Positions 42,473 through 51,165 are shown, numbered from the stretch's first letter. The stretch: DNA of 64,000 nt from Pedococcus badiiscoriae (GCF_013408925.1 NZ_JACCAB010000001.1:3286001-3350000), one strand, 5' to 3'. The notes: generated by a model from the sequence alone, not told the origin. Translations and numbers: made by a program.

Positions 42473-45210
42473 TCGATGCAACACCCCCGGCCAGCACCAG
42501 CGGCCGGACCGCGCACACCCTCGACGCGCGTGGGTTCATCCGGGACTGGCTGGTCAGCCCCGCGTGGAGCTCGCCGTGCGACGACCTCGACGAGGTGCTG
42601 GCCTCCGACGGGAGCCCCTGGGGACCCCAGGGGCGCTGGGTCCTCACCAACGGGCCGGACGTCGCGCCCCTGAAACGGGTTCTGTACCAGCGGCACGCGC
42701 TGCTGACCGACCAGCCGTTGCCCGAGGTGGTCGAGCACGGCGAGCTCAGCTGGACCCGTTCCGCCGGGGACACCCCTTCGACCGGGGGGTGGCAGCGGGT
42801 GCACACAGGCAGGGACGGGCTCGTCGACTGGAGCCAGTTCTGCTTCACCCCCGAGTACCGCCACGCCGTCGCGGCCACCACTCTCGAGGTGGACCAGGCG
42901 GAGTACCGCGTCCTGGAGGTGTCCAGCACCGGTCCGGTGGCCGTGTTCGTCGCCGGAGAGCTGCTCCTGGCGACCGACGACTTCGGCTACATGGACCCGA
43001 TCACGCACCGCCTCCGGGTGCGGTTGGAGTCCGGGACCACCTCGGTGGTCGTGGCGTCCTGGCAGGTCGCCTTCCGGGAGGTCCGGCAGGTCCTGGCCGT
43101 GCGGGTGGAGGGGTTGCCGGTACGCGTGGTCATCCCCTCCCCCGGCTCGGACGAGCACCACTCGCGGTACGCCGAGCAGCTGCTCGACTCCGTGGGCGTC
43201 GGTCCGTGGGCCGCCGCGGAGGGCACCACGACGGTCACCGGTCCTCGTGGCGCCAGGCTCCTCGTCTCCCTCGGCGACGGCCCGACACAGTCGCTCGTCC
43301 TCGAGGGCGGCCGCGCGATCCTGGACCTGACCCGGGTGCACCACGACCCGGACTCCGAAGGGGCCGCGTCGATGCTCAGCACCGGCGAGAGCGAGCTGAC
43401 CCTTCGCGTCGACCGTGACGACGTGCCGATCTTCCGCACCGCGCGGATCGCGACGCTGCCGCCGAGGCGGCGCGACCGGCCCGAGAGCGACGACCCACAG
43501 GTGTGGCGTCGAGAGTTCCTCGAACACAGTGCAGGCGGGGTCCCGGGGACGGCCCGGGCACTGGCCCGGGAGGCCCTCAAACCCGGCCAGCCTCTCGACC
43601 CGGCAGACCTCGAGACGCCGTTGAGGATGATCGGCTCCCGGTACGACTGCGCGGACTTCGAAGCTGTCGGGCTCGTGCACCTGTGGCGACGTCTCCCCGA
43701 TGAGTGCTGGACCGACGACTCCCGAGCTCGGGTCCGGGACGCGCTCACCACCTTCAAGTACTGGATCGACCAGCCGGGCCTGGACGCGATGTGCTACTTC
43801 ACCGAGAACCACCAGTTCGTCTGGCACACCGCTGAGCTCCTCGTCGGTGAGATGTTCGCGGACGAGACCTTCAGCGGCACCGGCTGGACCGGTCGTCAGC
43901 ACGCCGAGCACGCGTATCCCCTTGCGCAGGAATGGATCCGGCGCAAGCTCGCGGGCGGCTTCAGCGAGTTCGACTCCAACGCATACCTCGCCATCGACTG
44001 CTTCGCGCTCGTGTCGCTGGTTGAGTTCGCCGAGTCCCAGGAGCTGCGGCACCTGGCCGAGGCGCTGCTCGACAAGTGCCTGCTGACGCTCGCCACGAAC
44101 TCGTGGAAGGGGGTGCACGGAGCGGCCCACGGCCGGTCGTACACGCATACCCTCCGGTCGGGTCGGTTCGAGGAGACGGCGCCGATCATGTGGCTCCTGT
44201 GGGGAGTCGGCGCCCTGAACGACGCGACCCTGCCTGCGACGTCGCTCGCGACCGCGGAGCACTACTCGCTGCCCCCGGTGATTCGCTCCCTTGCCCAGCA
44301 GCCACCCGAGGAGTGGGACGGCAGGCAGGTGTACCGCGGCGAGTACCGGCTCCACCACGACCTCCTGGAGCGTCCCTACGGCTCCGATCTGCGCGTGTGG
44401 CGCACCCCGGACGCCATGCTGTCCAGCGTCCAGGACTACCGCTCCGGGTTGCCCGGACTCCAGGAGCACATCTGGGGCGCCACCCTCGACTCCGAGATCC
44501 AGGTCTTCGCCACGCATCCCGCTGCCGACACGATCAGCGCCTCGGCCCGACCCAACAGCTGGGCCGGTCAGCTGGTGCTCCCCCGGGCGCACCAGGACCG
44601 CGACACGGTGCTCGTCCTGCACCGCATACCGGACCACGACTGGATCGGCACCACGCACGTCTGGTTCCCCGCAGAGCTGTTCGACGAATGGCAGCAGGTC
44701 GGCTCCTGGCTCGCGGGACGCGTCGGCGACGGCTACGTGGCCATCGCGACCGCTGGCGGCCTCAGGCCACAGCTGACCGATGACGAGTCCTGGCAGTCCT
44801 GGTGGCCGAACGGGGACGGCCGCAGCTATGTGGCGACTGTCGGGCGCCGCGCGGTGGACGGCCCGTTCGCCGACTTCGTCGCCGCCTTGTCCGAGCCGAC
44901 TTTCGACGGCTCGCGGGACGAGCCCGCGGTGGGCTGGACCGCCAGGGACGGGCGCGTCCTGCACGTGGCCTGGTCCCAACCGTTCACGGTCGATGGCCGG
45001 CCGTCGGCACTCGGCCCGGACGGCCGCCTCGAGACTCCCCCACACCTCGCGAACCCGGCGTGCCGGCAGGAGTTCGGGGCAGCCAGTCTCGAGGTCGAGT
45101 GGGAAGGCGAGAAGCTGCTGATCGACTACCAGCAGGGGCGCCGGCTCGAGCCTGCCAGCGGCGTGGCCGCCTCTCTGCGCGAAGCCGGAGGTCAGCGCGA
45201 TGGCCGGTAG
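42469..45210 (+). CDS. Large cytoplasmic enzyme of unknown family, predicted toroid-fold uronate-glycan lyase or hydrolase
   Basis: The 913-residue protein has no signal peptide, so it acts inside the cell on what the upstream transporter imports. Residues about 1-300 are beta-rich. Residues about 330-630 are helical with strongly patterned, polar-rich strings: CYFTENHQFVWHTAELLVGE, SEFDSNAYLAIDC, TNSWKGVHGAAHGRSYTHTL and FEETAPIMWLLWG. The rest is beta-rich again. Helical toroid plus beta sandwich is the architecture of polysaccharide lyases such as PL8, PL12 and PL21, which use Asn/His/Tyr/Arg; those residues are here, but I cannot match the string to a named family. GTG 42469 overlaps the permease stop; its end overlaps GH105 by 11 bases. 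Lyase activity is inferred from the KduI/KduD/GH105 context. Confidence 0.72.
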   Translation: MIDATPPASTSGRTAHTLDARGFIRDWLVSPAWSSPCDDLDEVLASDGSPWGPQGRWVLTNGPDVAPLKRVLYQRHALLTDQPLPEVVEHGELSWTRSAGDTPSTGGWQRVHTGRDGLVDWSQFCFTPEYRHAVAATTLEVDQAEYRVLEVSSTGPVAVFVAGELLLATDDFGYMDPITHRLRVRLESGTTSVVVASWQVAFREVRQVLAVRVEGLPVRVVIPSPGSDEHHSRYAEQLLDSVGVGPWAAAEGTTTVTGPRGARLLVSLGDGPTQSLVLEGGRAILDLTRVHHDPDSEGAASMLSTGESELTLRVDRDDVPIFRTARIATLPPRRRDRPESDDPQVWRREFLEHSAGGVPGTARALAREALKPGQPLDPADLETPLRMIGSRYDCADFEAVGLVHLWRRLPDECWTDDSRARVRDALTTFKYWIDQPGLDAMCYFTENHQFVWHTAELLVGEMFADETFSGTGWTGRQHAEHAYPLAQEWIRRKLAGGFSEFDSNAYLAIDCFALVSLVEFAESQELRHLAEALLDKCLLTLATNSWKGVHGAAHGRSYTHTLRSGRFEETAPIMWLLWGVGALNDATLPATSLATAEHYSLPPVIRSLAQQPPEEWDGRQVYRGEYRLHHDLLERPYGSDLRVWRTPDAMLSSVQDYRSGLPGLQEHIWGATLDSEIQVFATHPAADTISASARPNSWAGQLVLPRAHQDRDTVLVLHRIPDHDWIGTTHVWFPAELFDEWQQVGSWLAGRVGDGYVAIATAGGLRPQLTDDESWQSWWPNGDGRSYVATVGRRAVDGPFADFVAALSEPTFDGSRDEPAVGWTARDGRVLHVAWSQPFTVDGRPSALGPDGRLETPPHLANPACRQEFGAASLEVEWEGEKLLIDYQQGRRLEPASGVAASLREAGGQRDGR

Positions 45211-46327
45211 GGACCTCACCTCGAGCCGCTTCGCTGCCCCTCCGTTGCCGCCCCTGACGGGAGAGGCTCTGAACGATGACGCCCTGCGGACACTGGGGAG
45301 GCAGATCGAGGACAAGACCTGGCGTGACGGTCTGCCGGACTTCTTCTGGGGCGAGGGCGTCTGCCTGCTCGGGATGATCCGGTTCGCCGAGGCCACGCAC
45401 GATCCCTTTCCCCCTCGAGTCCGCGAGTGGCTCGACGAGCGCGCACGCGGCGACCTCGTGATCGATCACGTGAACCACCTCGCTGCCGGGACCGCCGCGG
45501 TGCTCGACGGCACGCCGTCGTCCTCGGCCCTCGCGGAACGGTTGCTGGCGTGGCTGCAGACCTCGTCCGAGGTGACGTATGCCGCGAACGGCGCCATCGA
45601 GCACTGGCCGGATGGAGTCTGGGCCGACAGCGTCTTCATGGGAGGGCTGTTCGTCGGCCACCTCGGCGAGGCCCGAGGTGACGCGAGCCTCGTCAGGGAG
45701 CTGGGACGCCAGTGGCTCGCGCATGCCGAGATCCTGCAAGACGAAGGCACACGACTGTTCGTGCATGGATCCCATGCGGGAAGGCCCATCCGGTGCTTCT
45801 GGGGCCGCGCCAACGCGTGGATGGCGTTGGGGGCAGTGGAGTTCCTCGAGCTCGCCGAACGCCGCCCCGACCTCGTCGACCAGCATGCGGTCGAGGACGT
45901 GCGCACCCGTCTGGCGCGTCAGCTCGAGGCGCTGGCGGCGTGCCAGCCGGACCACGGCGTGTGGAGCGTCCTGGTCGATGACCAGCCCGAGAACGCGGGA
46001 ATCCTGGAGACGTCGGCGGCGGCCGGTCTCGGGGCGGCAATGCTACGAGCAAGCCGGGTGATCCCCGGGCTCCCGGATGCCGTGGTCGCGGCTGGCTGGC
46101 GAGCGGTCGCGGGCGCACTGGCGTATGTCGAAGACGGGACGCTCACCCGGGTCAGCGCCGGCACCGTGCTCCAGCTGGTTCCGTTCGGGTACAGCGTGAT
46201 CCGCGACGACCGGCCCCAGCTCTGGGGTCAGGGTCTGGCACTGCACGCGGTCGCGGCTGCCCTCGCAGCGCGTCAGGACACCCCAGCCACGCTCACCCCC
46301 CGTCACAGTTCCGAGGCCCGGCGATGA
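45200..46327 (+). CDS. GH105-type unsaturated uronyl hydrolase
   Basis: A 375-residue (alpha/alpha)6 hydrolase of the GH105/GH88 kind, which hydrates and splits the 4,5-unsaturated uronic acid from the end of lyase-made oligosaccharides. The catalytic Asp is in GVWADSVFMGGLFVG at about residue 145, and the substrate helix FWGRANAWMALGAVEFLEL at about residue 200 is the family hallmark. No signal peptide, so it works in the cytoplasm. ATG 45200 lies inside the end of the big enzyme gene, and its stop overlaps kdgK (ATGA). A lyase must act before it; the upstream 913-residue protein is the only candidate. Confidence 0.88.
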   Translation: MAGRDLTSSRFAAPPLPPLTGEALNDDALRTLGRQIEDKTWRDGLPDFFWGEGVCLLGMIRFAEATHDPFPPRVREWLDERARGDLVIDHVNHLAAGTAAVLDGTPSSSALAERLLAWLQTSSEVTYAANGAIEHWPDGVWADSVFMGGLFVGHLGEARGDASLVRELGRQWLAHAEILQDEGTRLFVHGSHAGRPIRCFWGRANAWMALGAVEFLELAERRPDLVDQHAVEDVRTRLARQLEALAACQPDHGVWSVLVDDQPENAGILETSAAAGLGAAMLRASRVIPGLPDAVVAAGWRAVAGALAYVEDGTLTRVSAGTVLQLVPFGYSVIRDDRPQLWGQGLALHAVAAALAARQDTPATLTPRHSSEARR

Positions 46328-47250
46328 GCACGATCCTCTGCGTCGGTGAGGCGCTCATCTCGCTCACTCCTCCCGTCGGGACCCCTCTGCAGGAGGCCAC
46401 CGACCTGCTCATCAGCACCGGTGGCGCAGAGGTCAACGTCGCCGCCCACCTCGCCCGACTCGACGTGCCGACGCGCTTCGCCGGCAGGGTCGGCGATGAC
46501 CCTTTCGGTGCTCGCCTGCGGCAGACGCTGACCGAGCTGGGCGTCGACACCCACTTCCTGGAGTTCGACGTAGAGCGCCCGACAGGGCTGTACGTGAAGG
46601 ACGCCAACGGTTCGGGGACGACGATGCGCTACTACCGCAACGCATCCGCTGCCACGACCTACCGCCATGTGCCGGACGAGGCCCTCGACGACGTGGACCA
46701 TATTCACGTCACGGGCATCACACCGGCCCTGTCGCAGGACTGTCGGCGCCTCGTCGAGGACCTGCTCGCGCTTCCTGACGTGACGACCTCGTTCGACGTC
46801 AACTACCGCAGCGCCCTGTGGGGCGTGACTGAGGCGGCCGGCATACTCCGGTCTCTGGCCGAGCAGGCGGACACCGTGTTCGTGGGGCTCGACGAGGCCG
46901 GCGATGTCTGGGGCTGTCGCACGTTCGACGATGTCCGTCGACTCCTCCCCCAGCCATCCGAGCTCATCGTGAAGGACGGCCCTCGTGAGGCAGTCGCATT
47001 CGTGGGCTCACGGGTGGTGAGGGCGCCAGCACCAGCCATCGAGGTCGTGGAGCCGGTGGGCGCCGGCGACGCCTTTGCCGCGGCGTACCTGGCCGCTCGC
47101 CACTACGGGCACGACCCGGAAGTCGCTCTGCGGTGGGGACATACGCTCGCTGCTGCGGTCCTGCAGGTGCTCGGGGACCACGGGGTGGCCATGGACCGAA
47201 CCACGCTGGAGGGACAGGCCCGTGACGTGGCGGTGAACCATGGCGCCTGA
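46324..47250 (+). CDS. kdgK: 2-keto-3-deoxygluconate kinase (PfkB family)
   Basis: A 308-residue ribokinase-type sugar kinase with STGGAEVNVAAHLARLD (substrate loop), TMRYYRNASAA (typical of KDG kinases) and PVGAGDAFAAAYLAA (catalytic Asp and anion hole). In this setting it should make 2-keto-3-deoxy-6-phosphogluconate from KDG. ATG 46324 overlaps the GH105 stop by 4 bases, and its end overlaps the aldolase gene by 11 bases. PfkB kinases are hard to tell apart by sequence; the call rests on context. Confidence 0.88.
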   Translation: MSTILCVGEALISLTPPVGTPLQEATDLLISTGGAEVNVAAHLARLDVPTRFAGRVGDDPFGARLRQTLTELGVDTHFLEFDVERPTGLYVKDANGSGTTMRYYRNASAATTYRHVPDEALDDVDHIHVTGITPALSQDCRRLVEDLLALPDVTTSFDVNYRSALWGVTEAAGILRSLAEQADTVFVGLDEAGDVWGCRTFDDVRRLLPQPSELIVKDGPREAVAFVGSRVVRAPAPAIEVVEPVGAGDAFAAAYLAARHYGHDPEVALRWGHTLAAAVLQVLGDHGVAMDRTTLEGQARDVAVNHGA

Positions 47251-47842
47251 CCTCCCGGCCTTCGTCGATCAGGTCTCGCGGGCGCGGATCATCCCGGTGC
47301 TGCGGACCCAGAGCGCCCACGAAGCGGTCAAGGCGGCCGGCCGTTCCTTCGACGCGGGACTCACCCTGGTGGAGCTGACAGCCACGACGACCGACTGGCC
47401 ACTGGCGCTCCAGCAGGTGCGCAAGGACCACCCGGATCGCCTGGTGGGCATCGGCACCGTGCTGGACCCGGCGGATGCTCTTCGGGCTGTCGATGCGGGG
47501 GCGGACTTCGTGGTCTCCCCCTGCCCCGTGCCCGCTGTGAGGGGCGCGCTCGAGGGACAGATCCCGCTGATCGAGGGAGGGCTGACCGTCGGCGAGATCC
47601 TGGCCGCCGCGAAGCACGGCGTGGCGAAGCTGTTCCCGGCTCACGTCGGCGGGGTCACGTATCTACGCTCCCTGCTTGCCATCGCGCCCCACAGCCGGAT
47701 AGTCCCCACGGGGGGAATCCCGCTCGCGGACGTGTCCCAGTGGTTGGCTGCCGGCGCGACCGCCGTCGGGGTGGGTCGTGACCTGCTGGAGGCTGACGAC
47801 ATGGTCGCCGCAATCCGCCAGGCACTGGAGACGCCCGTCTAG
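47240..47842 (+). CDS. eda: 2-keto-3-deoxy-6-phosphogluconate aldolase
   Basis: A 200-residue class I aldolase splitting KDPG to pyruvate and glyceraldehyde-3-phosphate. The Schiff-base Lys is in VAKLFPAHVGG at about residue 133, with VGIGTVLDPADALRAVDAGA and SRIVPTGGI (phosphate loop) as in Eda. The catalytic Glu of the TLVELTATT segment is also present. It is last in the rightward operon, with ATG 47240 inside the kinase gene. It completes the route from unsaturated uronic acid to central metabolism. Confidence 0.93.
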   Translation: MAPDLPAFVDQVSRARIIPVLRTQSAHEAVKAAGRSFDAGLTLVELTATTTDWPLALQQVRKDHPDRLVGIGTVLDPADALRAVDAGADFVVSPCPVPAVRGALEGQIPLIEGGLTVGEILAAAKHGVAKLFPAHVGGVTYLRSLLAIAPHSRIVPTGGIPLADVSQWLAAGATAVGVGRDLLEADDMVAAIRQALETPV

Positions 47843-47870
47843 ACCCGCGACGTGGCGACCGCGAGCCCTC

Positions 47871-47909
47871 ACTCAGTGAAGGTACTCGGTGAAGGCACTC
47901 AGTGAAGGC
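47871..47909. repeat. Three 13-base tandem repeats
   Basis: ACTCAGTGAAGGT, ACTCGGTGAAGGC and ACTCAGTGAAGGC stand head to tail after the aldolase gene. The last copy runs into the stop codon of the convergent membrane-protein gene. It may be a degenerate terminator region or a slippage site. Confidence 0.85.
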
Positions 47910-48927
47910 CGGGACCTGCTGGCGCCGGGACGTCACGAGGCTCACCGCAGCCATCCACCAGCGGGTGGATGGTCCAGGTGAACTTGTCCTCCGACTGTCG
48001 GCCGACGGTAGCGGGGTCTCGGGCGTCGGCGAATCCGGCGTCGAGGCGGTGTTGGACATCGACGACGTCGGTAGGCCAGGCCCCGTCCCACTTCCCCACA
48101 AGGGTGCACTTCTTGATGGGATGGATCTCGTTCCAGCCGCTGTGCAGCGAGTCGAACACCCAGGTGCCATAGACGTAGAGCAGGTCGGCGCCGAGCCCGG
48201 TCACGGGGTCGTTGTCGTGGACCTCGGTCGGAGCGCCGGTCACGTCGCCGGGGCTCCCGTGGTCGCCGGATCCGAAGAGCGTGCCGAACAGCGCTGCAAG
48301 CAACGCCAGGAGGGCCAGGATCCCCGCGACGATGAGCCCCCACGGAGGGGGAATCGCGACACAGGCGATGAGCGCGGCGATCGCCAGGCCGAGCGCCACT
48401 GTGGAGGCAATGAGGACGTCACGCACGCCGGCACCCTCGAACTCGGCATGCAAGATCGCACTCTCCACGCCGTTCTTCTCCGTTGCCTTCTCCCCGGTGA
48501 AGAACCCGACATGCTGTTTGGTGGCCGCCTGCTCGGCGACCAGGAACCCATACGGGCTGGTGAGCTCGAGATCGGCTTGCGTGATGCCCGGCAACGCCGG
48601 ATACGGAAGGAGGTTCATGCTGAAGTCGCTGTCCACAGAGCCTGGCCAGCTCTTGTCCGCAGGGGGTTCGCTCGAGACGAGCATCCCGATCGCCGAGTGG
48701 TCCCCGCCCAGACAGACCAGGCGAACCTCGAGCCACCAGGTGCACGCTGCAACTCCAGCGGCCGCCGCGGCGACGACGAGGTAGAAGAGCGCGCACCAAC
48801 CGGCGAGCGCAATGATCGGGATCCAGATCACGGCCAGCCCCGCCGCGGCGAAGCCGAGGTAGGTGGACAGCGAGACCCAGTTCTTGGCCTGGCAGCAGGA
48901 GGTGAACTGCTTGTAGTTGTCAGCCAT
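47899..48927 (-). CDS. Membrane protein of unknown function (third gene of a three-gene operon)
   Basis: The 342-residue product has three or four membrane segments: two near the N-terminus (STYLGFAAAGLAVIWIPIIA and CALFYLVVAAAAAGVAACTW) and a long hydrophobic stretch at about residues 180-215 (VALGLAIAALIACVAI). The C-terminal part is polar, with HIPIKKCTLVGKWDGAWPTD-like loops and three Cys. No domain is recognised. It is 9 bases after the secreted-like protein gene and ends in the tandem-repeat zone. The two genes upstream are tightly linked, so the three proteins probably form one membrane-associated device. Confidence 0.65.
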   Translation of the reverse strand: MADNYKQFTSCCQAKNWVSLSTYLGFAAAGLAVIWIPIIALAGWCALFYLVVAAAAAGVAACTWWLEVRLVCLGGDHSAIGMLVSSEPPADKSWPGSVDSDFSMNLLPYPALPGITQADLELTSPYGFLVAEQAATKQHVGFFTGEKATEKNGVESAILHAEFEGAGVRDVLIASTVALGLAIAALIACVAIPPPWGLIVAGILALLALLAALFGTLFGSGDHGSPGDVTGAPTEVHDNDPVTGLGADLLYVYGTWVFDSLHSGWNEIHPIKKCTLVGKWDGAWPTDVVDVQHRLDAGFADARDPATVGRQSEDKFTWTIHPLVDGCGEPRDVPAPAGPGLH

Positions 48928-48936
48928 GTCAGCCCC

Positions 48937-49899
48937 CTATGGCTTCTTCGTCACGGTGACTGAGACGCCGCCGGCAAGGGCGTCGGTGTGGTTCTCGGCA
49001 TAGAAGGCGTGGATGTTGACGACCTGCTCGCCGACGAAGCTGGGCGGGGGCGTGATCGTCGCCGTGATCGCGGCGCTCATCCCCGGTGCCAGCCCCACGA
49101 CGGGCGGAGCCAGGTCGACCGTCCAGCCCGCTGGCAGCCCCGGGTTTCGACTCACGGGGACGGGCTTGCCCTGACCGGTTTCGCCGTCCCGGCAAGGTCG
49201 CGCCTGCACCTCGAAGCCGTCCACCTCGAACTGGTATCGGTGCTCCCTGTCCGTCGCGTTGCGAAGGGGGAAGGAGAACGTCGCCGGCGAGTGGGCCTCG
49301 ACGACGTCGGTGTTGTGTTGGCCCAGGTTGTTGCCGTAGTTGAGATCGCTGACCGGTGCCAGCAGCGCCTGCAGGCAGTAGTGACCGTCGACCGGCGGTG
49401 TCTGCCAGGAGAACTCGACGTATGCCGGGTTGTTCACCCCGCCCTTGACGCCGACGTCCACATGCTTCGTGGCGACGGGATGGGACGTCGTCCCGATGCC
49501 GAACTCGAGGTATGACAAGTGCACGGGCATCAGGACCACGGGGCAGTCAGTCGAGGCGTTCCACACCCTGACGACGACGTCGTAGATCGTGTCCTTGACC
49601 AGGTCGTGGGAGTCGACCTTCAGTCCGTCCTTGAAGATGCCGAAGTCAGGGTTGTCCCAGGTGACGGCCAAGCCGTGAGCCATCAGGTCGTACTGGGAGT
49701 AGATGAGGGGGTCGGGGGTGACCATTGCCGGATCCTCGATGGGAACGCAACGGGTCTTGGCGGCCTTGTCGAGCCGTCCCCCTCGCTCCGGGACCCGGTG
49801 GAACAGCGACTCGAGAAGGCGCCCCAGGACACGCAGAAGCGCGATGATCGCTCCGGGGATCCCGAGCAGGGCCTTGAGCAGCGCCAGCAGGCCACTCAC
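48937..49899 (-). CDS. CARDB-like beta-sandwich protein with N-terminal hydrophobic helix, unknown function
   Basis: The 320-residue product starts with one hydrophobic helix (LLALLKALLGIPGAIIALLR), not a classical signal. Two Ig-like or CARDB-like sandwich regions follow. The first reads DTIYDVVVRVWNASTDCPVV, with HYCLQALL ending it. The second reads VVGLAPGMSAAITATITPPP and EQVVNIHAFYAENHTDALAG. These are the usual lines of CARDB/IPT or 'fibronectin-like' proteins. A Cys pair occurs in each half. GTG 49899 follows CGAAGG and stands 5 bases after the stop of the upstream small gene. A surface-exposed sandwich held by the membrane is the best guess; no partner is known. Confidence 0.65.
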   Translation of the reverse strand: MSGLLALLKALLGIPGAIIALLRVLGRLLESLFHRVPERGGRLDKAAKTRCVPIEDPAMVTPDPLIYSQYDLMAHGLAVTWDNPDFGIFKDGLKVDSHDLVKDTIYDVVVRVWNASTDCPVVLMPVHLSYLEFGIGTTSHPVATKHVDVGVKGGVNNPAYVEFSWQTPPVDGHYCLQALLAPVSDLNYGNNLGQHNTDVVEAHSPATFSFPLRNATDREHRYQFEVDGFEVQARPCRDGETGQGKPVPVSRNPGLPAGWTVDLAPPVVGLAPGMSAAITATITPPPSFVGEQVVNIHAFYAENHTDALAGGVSVTVTKKP

Positions 49900-49904
49900 G
49901 GCAC

Positions 49905-50153
49905 TCAGCCTTCGGCGGCAGGAGCGAGAGCGACCCAGGTGCGACGAGCTGCGTAGGCGCAGACGCACGCGATGACCGCCGGGACCACCACCAGGAGCCA
50001 CTCCAGCGATCCGTCGCCACCATCGGGCTCGGCCCCAAGGACGCCCTCAACCCATTGACGGTCCCAGATCGCCAGGACGGTGAAGGTCAGCGCAAACGCG
50101 GCCATGGTCACTTCGACCCAGCCGAGCATCGTCATCTTCCGCAGTCTCGACAT
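49905..50153 (-). CDS. Small two-helix membrane protein (first gene of the operon)
   Basis: An 82-residue protein with two membrane helices (MLGWVEVTMAAFALTFTVLA and EWLLVVVPAVIACVCAYAAR) joined by an acidic loop (EPDGGDGS). ATG 50153 is chosen because AGGAGG lies 5 bases upstream; a longer ATG at 50204 lacks a site. It precedes the sandwich protein by 5 bases and is therefore probably its membrane partner. No family recognised. Confidence 0.6.
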   Translation of the reverse strand: MSRLRKMTMLGWVEVTMAAFALTFTVLAIWDRQWVEGVLGAEPDGGDGSLEWLLVVVPAVIACVCAYAARRTWVALAPAAEG

Positions 50154-50747
50154 GACGGCCTCCTGACTCGCGAGGCGCACCGGGGAGGCCTCGGGAAGTC
50201 TCATGCTCCTCCCGGCGACCGGATTTGTCTGTCTGGCTTTCGATGAGCAATTCGGACGGGCCTCGGGCGTCGCGAACTCGCGTCGATCGCGGGGCAGTCG
50301 TGTCAGGGTTGGCGGAGGCGGTCAGCCGTCTCAGAGTGCGAGAAGGGGTCCTCGCCGAATCGGGGCATTGATCGCGTCTGATCCCTCTGGTACCACATTT
50401 TTACTGTTTCATGACTTTGCGCTGACTATCCCAATAATGTTCAGTTCGCGGCAGGGCAAGGAGGGCGGCGGGGGTCGCTAGTTCTCTGACGGCCGGTCTG
50501 GTCACGAGGGGGCTCGGTGACCGGACCGGCCCCTGTCGAGCCAAGGGGGCAGGCACCCTGGGATCTTTAGTCGCAGGGTGCGTTCATCCGCCGCCAGGGG
50601 GCGTCGTGTGCAGACCCCTTGACCGCGGCAGCGCCGACGAATCAGGGGCTAACTCGGAACTCAGCGCGTGACTGTGCCGCCCCTCCCAGCCAGCGGTGAT
50701 GCGGAATCCCGGTTGCAGGGAGACGGCCTCGCTTCGTTCGGGCGCCA
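50154..50747. other. 594-base gene-free stretch with AT-rich patch and first repeat copy
   Basis: No credible gene is seen here. At 50390-50455 there is an AT-rich patch (ACCACATTTTTACTGTTTCA and nearby CCAATAATGTTCAG), unusual for this DNA, which may be promoter DNA or foreign. The first copy of the 50-base direct repeat follows at 50477. The upstream side holds the promoter of the leftward three-gene operon. Confidence 0.6.
50477..50526. repeat. Direct repeat, copy 1 (50 bases)
   Basis: Begins GCTAGTTCTCTGACGGCCGG and ends CTCGGTGACCGGAC. It is the same as the copy at 51117-51165 except for one extra G in a G-run. The copies are 640 bases apart in the same orientation. Confidence 0.9.
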
Positions 50748-51062
50748 TCAAGCCGTGTGCGCAGCGGTCTGAGACAGGATCGTCACGATCGCGTGCCAGA
50801 TTTCATAGCAACCAAACGCCGTGACGAGGACTCCGAGGCCGAGGGCCAGCCAGCCCGGCCGGCTTGACCGCCGCTTGCGGATCAGCACGCCGCCGACGAC
50901 AACGACCAGACCCAGCAGGATCAGCGCCTGACCCCATCCGGGATCAGCGTCCCATGCCCAGAAGATGCCCCCAGACAGCACCAGCAGCAGGCCTGATCCG
51001 GGCAGGAGCCACGTTGGCCACGGCTGCCGAACCCCACTCACTGTCACGCGAGCTGTCACCAT
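50748..51062 (-). CDS. Small three-helix membrane protein between the direct repeats
   Basis: A 104-residue protein with three membrane helices (WLLPGSGLLLVLSGGIFWAW, ALILLGLVVVVGGVLIRKRR, WLALGLGVLVTAFGCYEIWH) and a basic turn after helix 2. GGAGG stands 6 bases before ATG 51062. It lies wholly between the two copies of the direct repeat and next to an IS110 fragment, so it may be a passenger gene. No family recognised. Confidence 0.65.
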   Translation of the reverse strand: MVTARVTVSGVRQPWPTWLLPGSGLLLVLSGGIFWAWDADPGWGQALILLGLVVVVGGVLIRKRRSSRPGWLALGLGVLVTAFGCYEIWHAIVTILSQTAAHTA

Positions 51063-51116
51063 CGCAACCTCCGAAAACCGTTGACGTGTACCAGCCCGCT
51101 CGGCGCGCCCCGGACA

Positions 51117-51165
51117 GCTAGTTCTCTGACGGCCGGTCTGGTCACGAGGGGCTCGGTGACCGGAC
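51117..51165. repeat. Direct repeat, copy 2 (49 bases)
   Basis: Same sequence as 50477-50526, one G shorter. Its right edge falls exactly where recognisable IS110 transposase coding sequence stops, so the repeat may be an insertion-sequence end. Confidence 0.9.

Noticed and set aside
42025..45396. Very long open frame (about 1,120 codons) on the minus strand opposite the transporter and large enzyme genes
   Set aside because: It is the antisense shadow of real genes in GC-rich DNA: residues are dominated by Arg, Gly, Val and Asp, and no motif or start signal is seen.
50477..51165. Direct repeats as attachment sites of an integrative element
   Set aside because: No integrase, excisionase or tRNA target lies between or next to them, and the segment is only 640 bases. 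An IS110 origin fits better.
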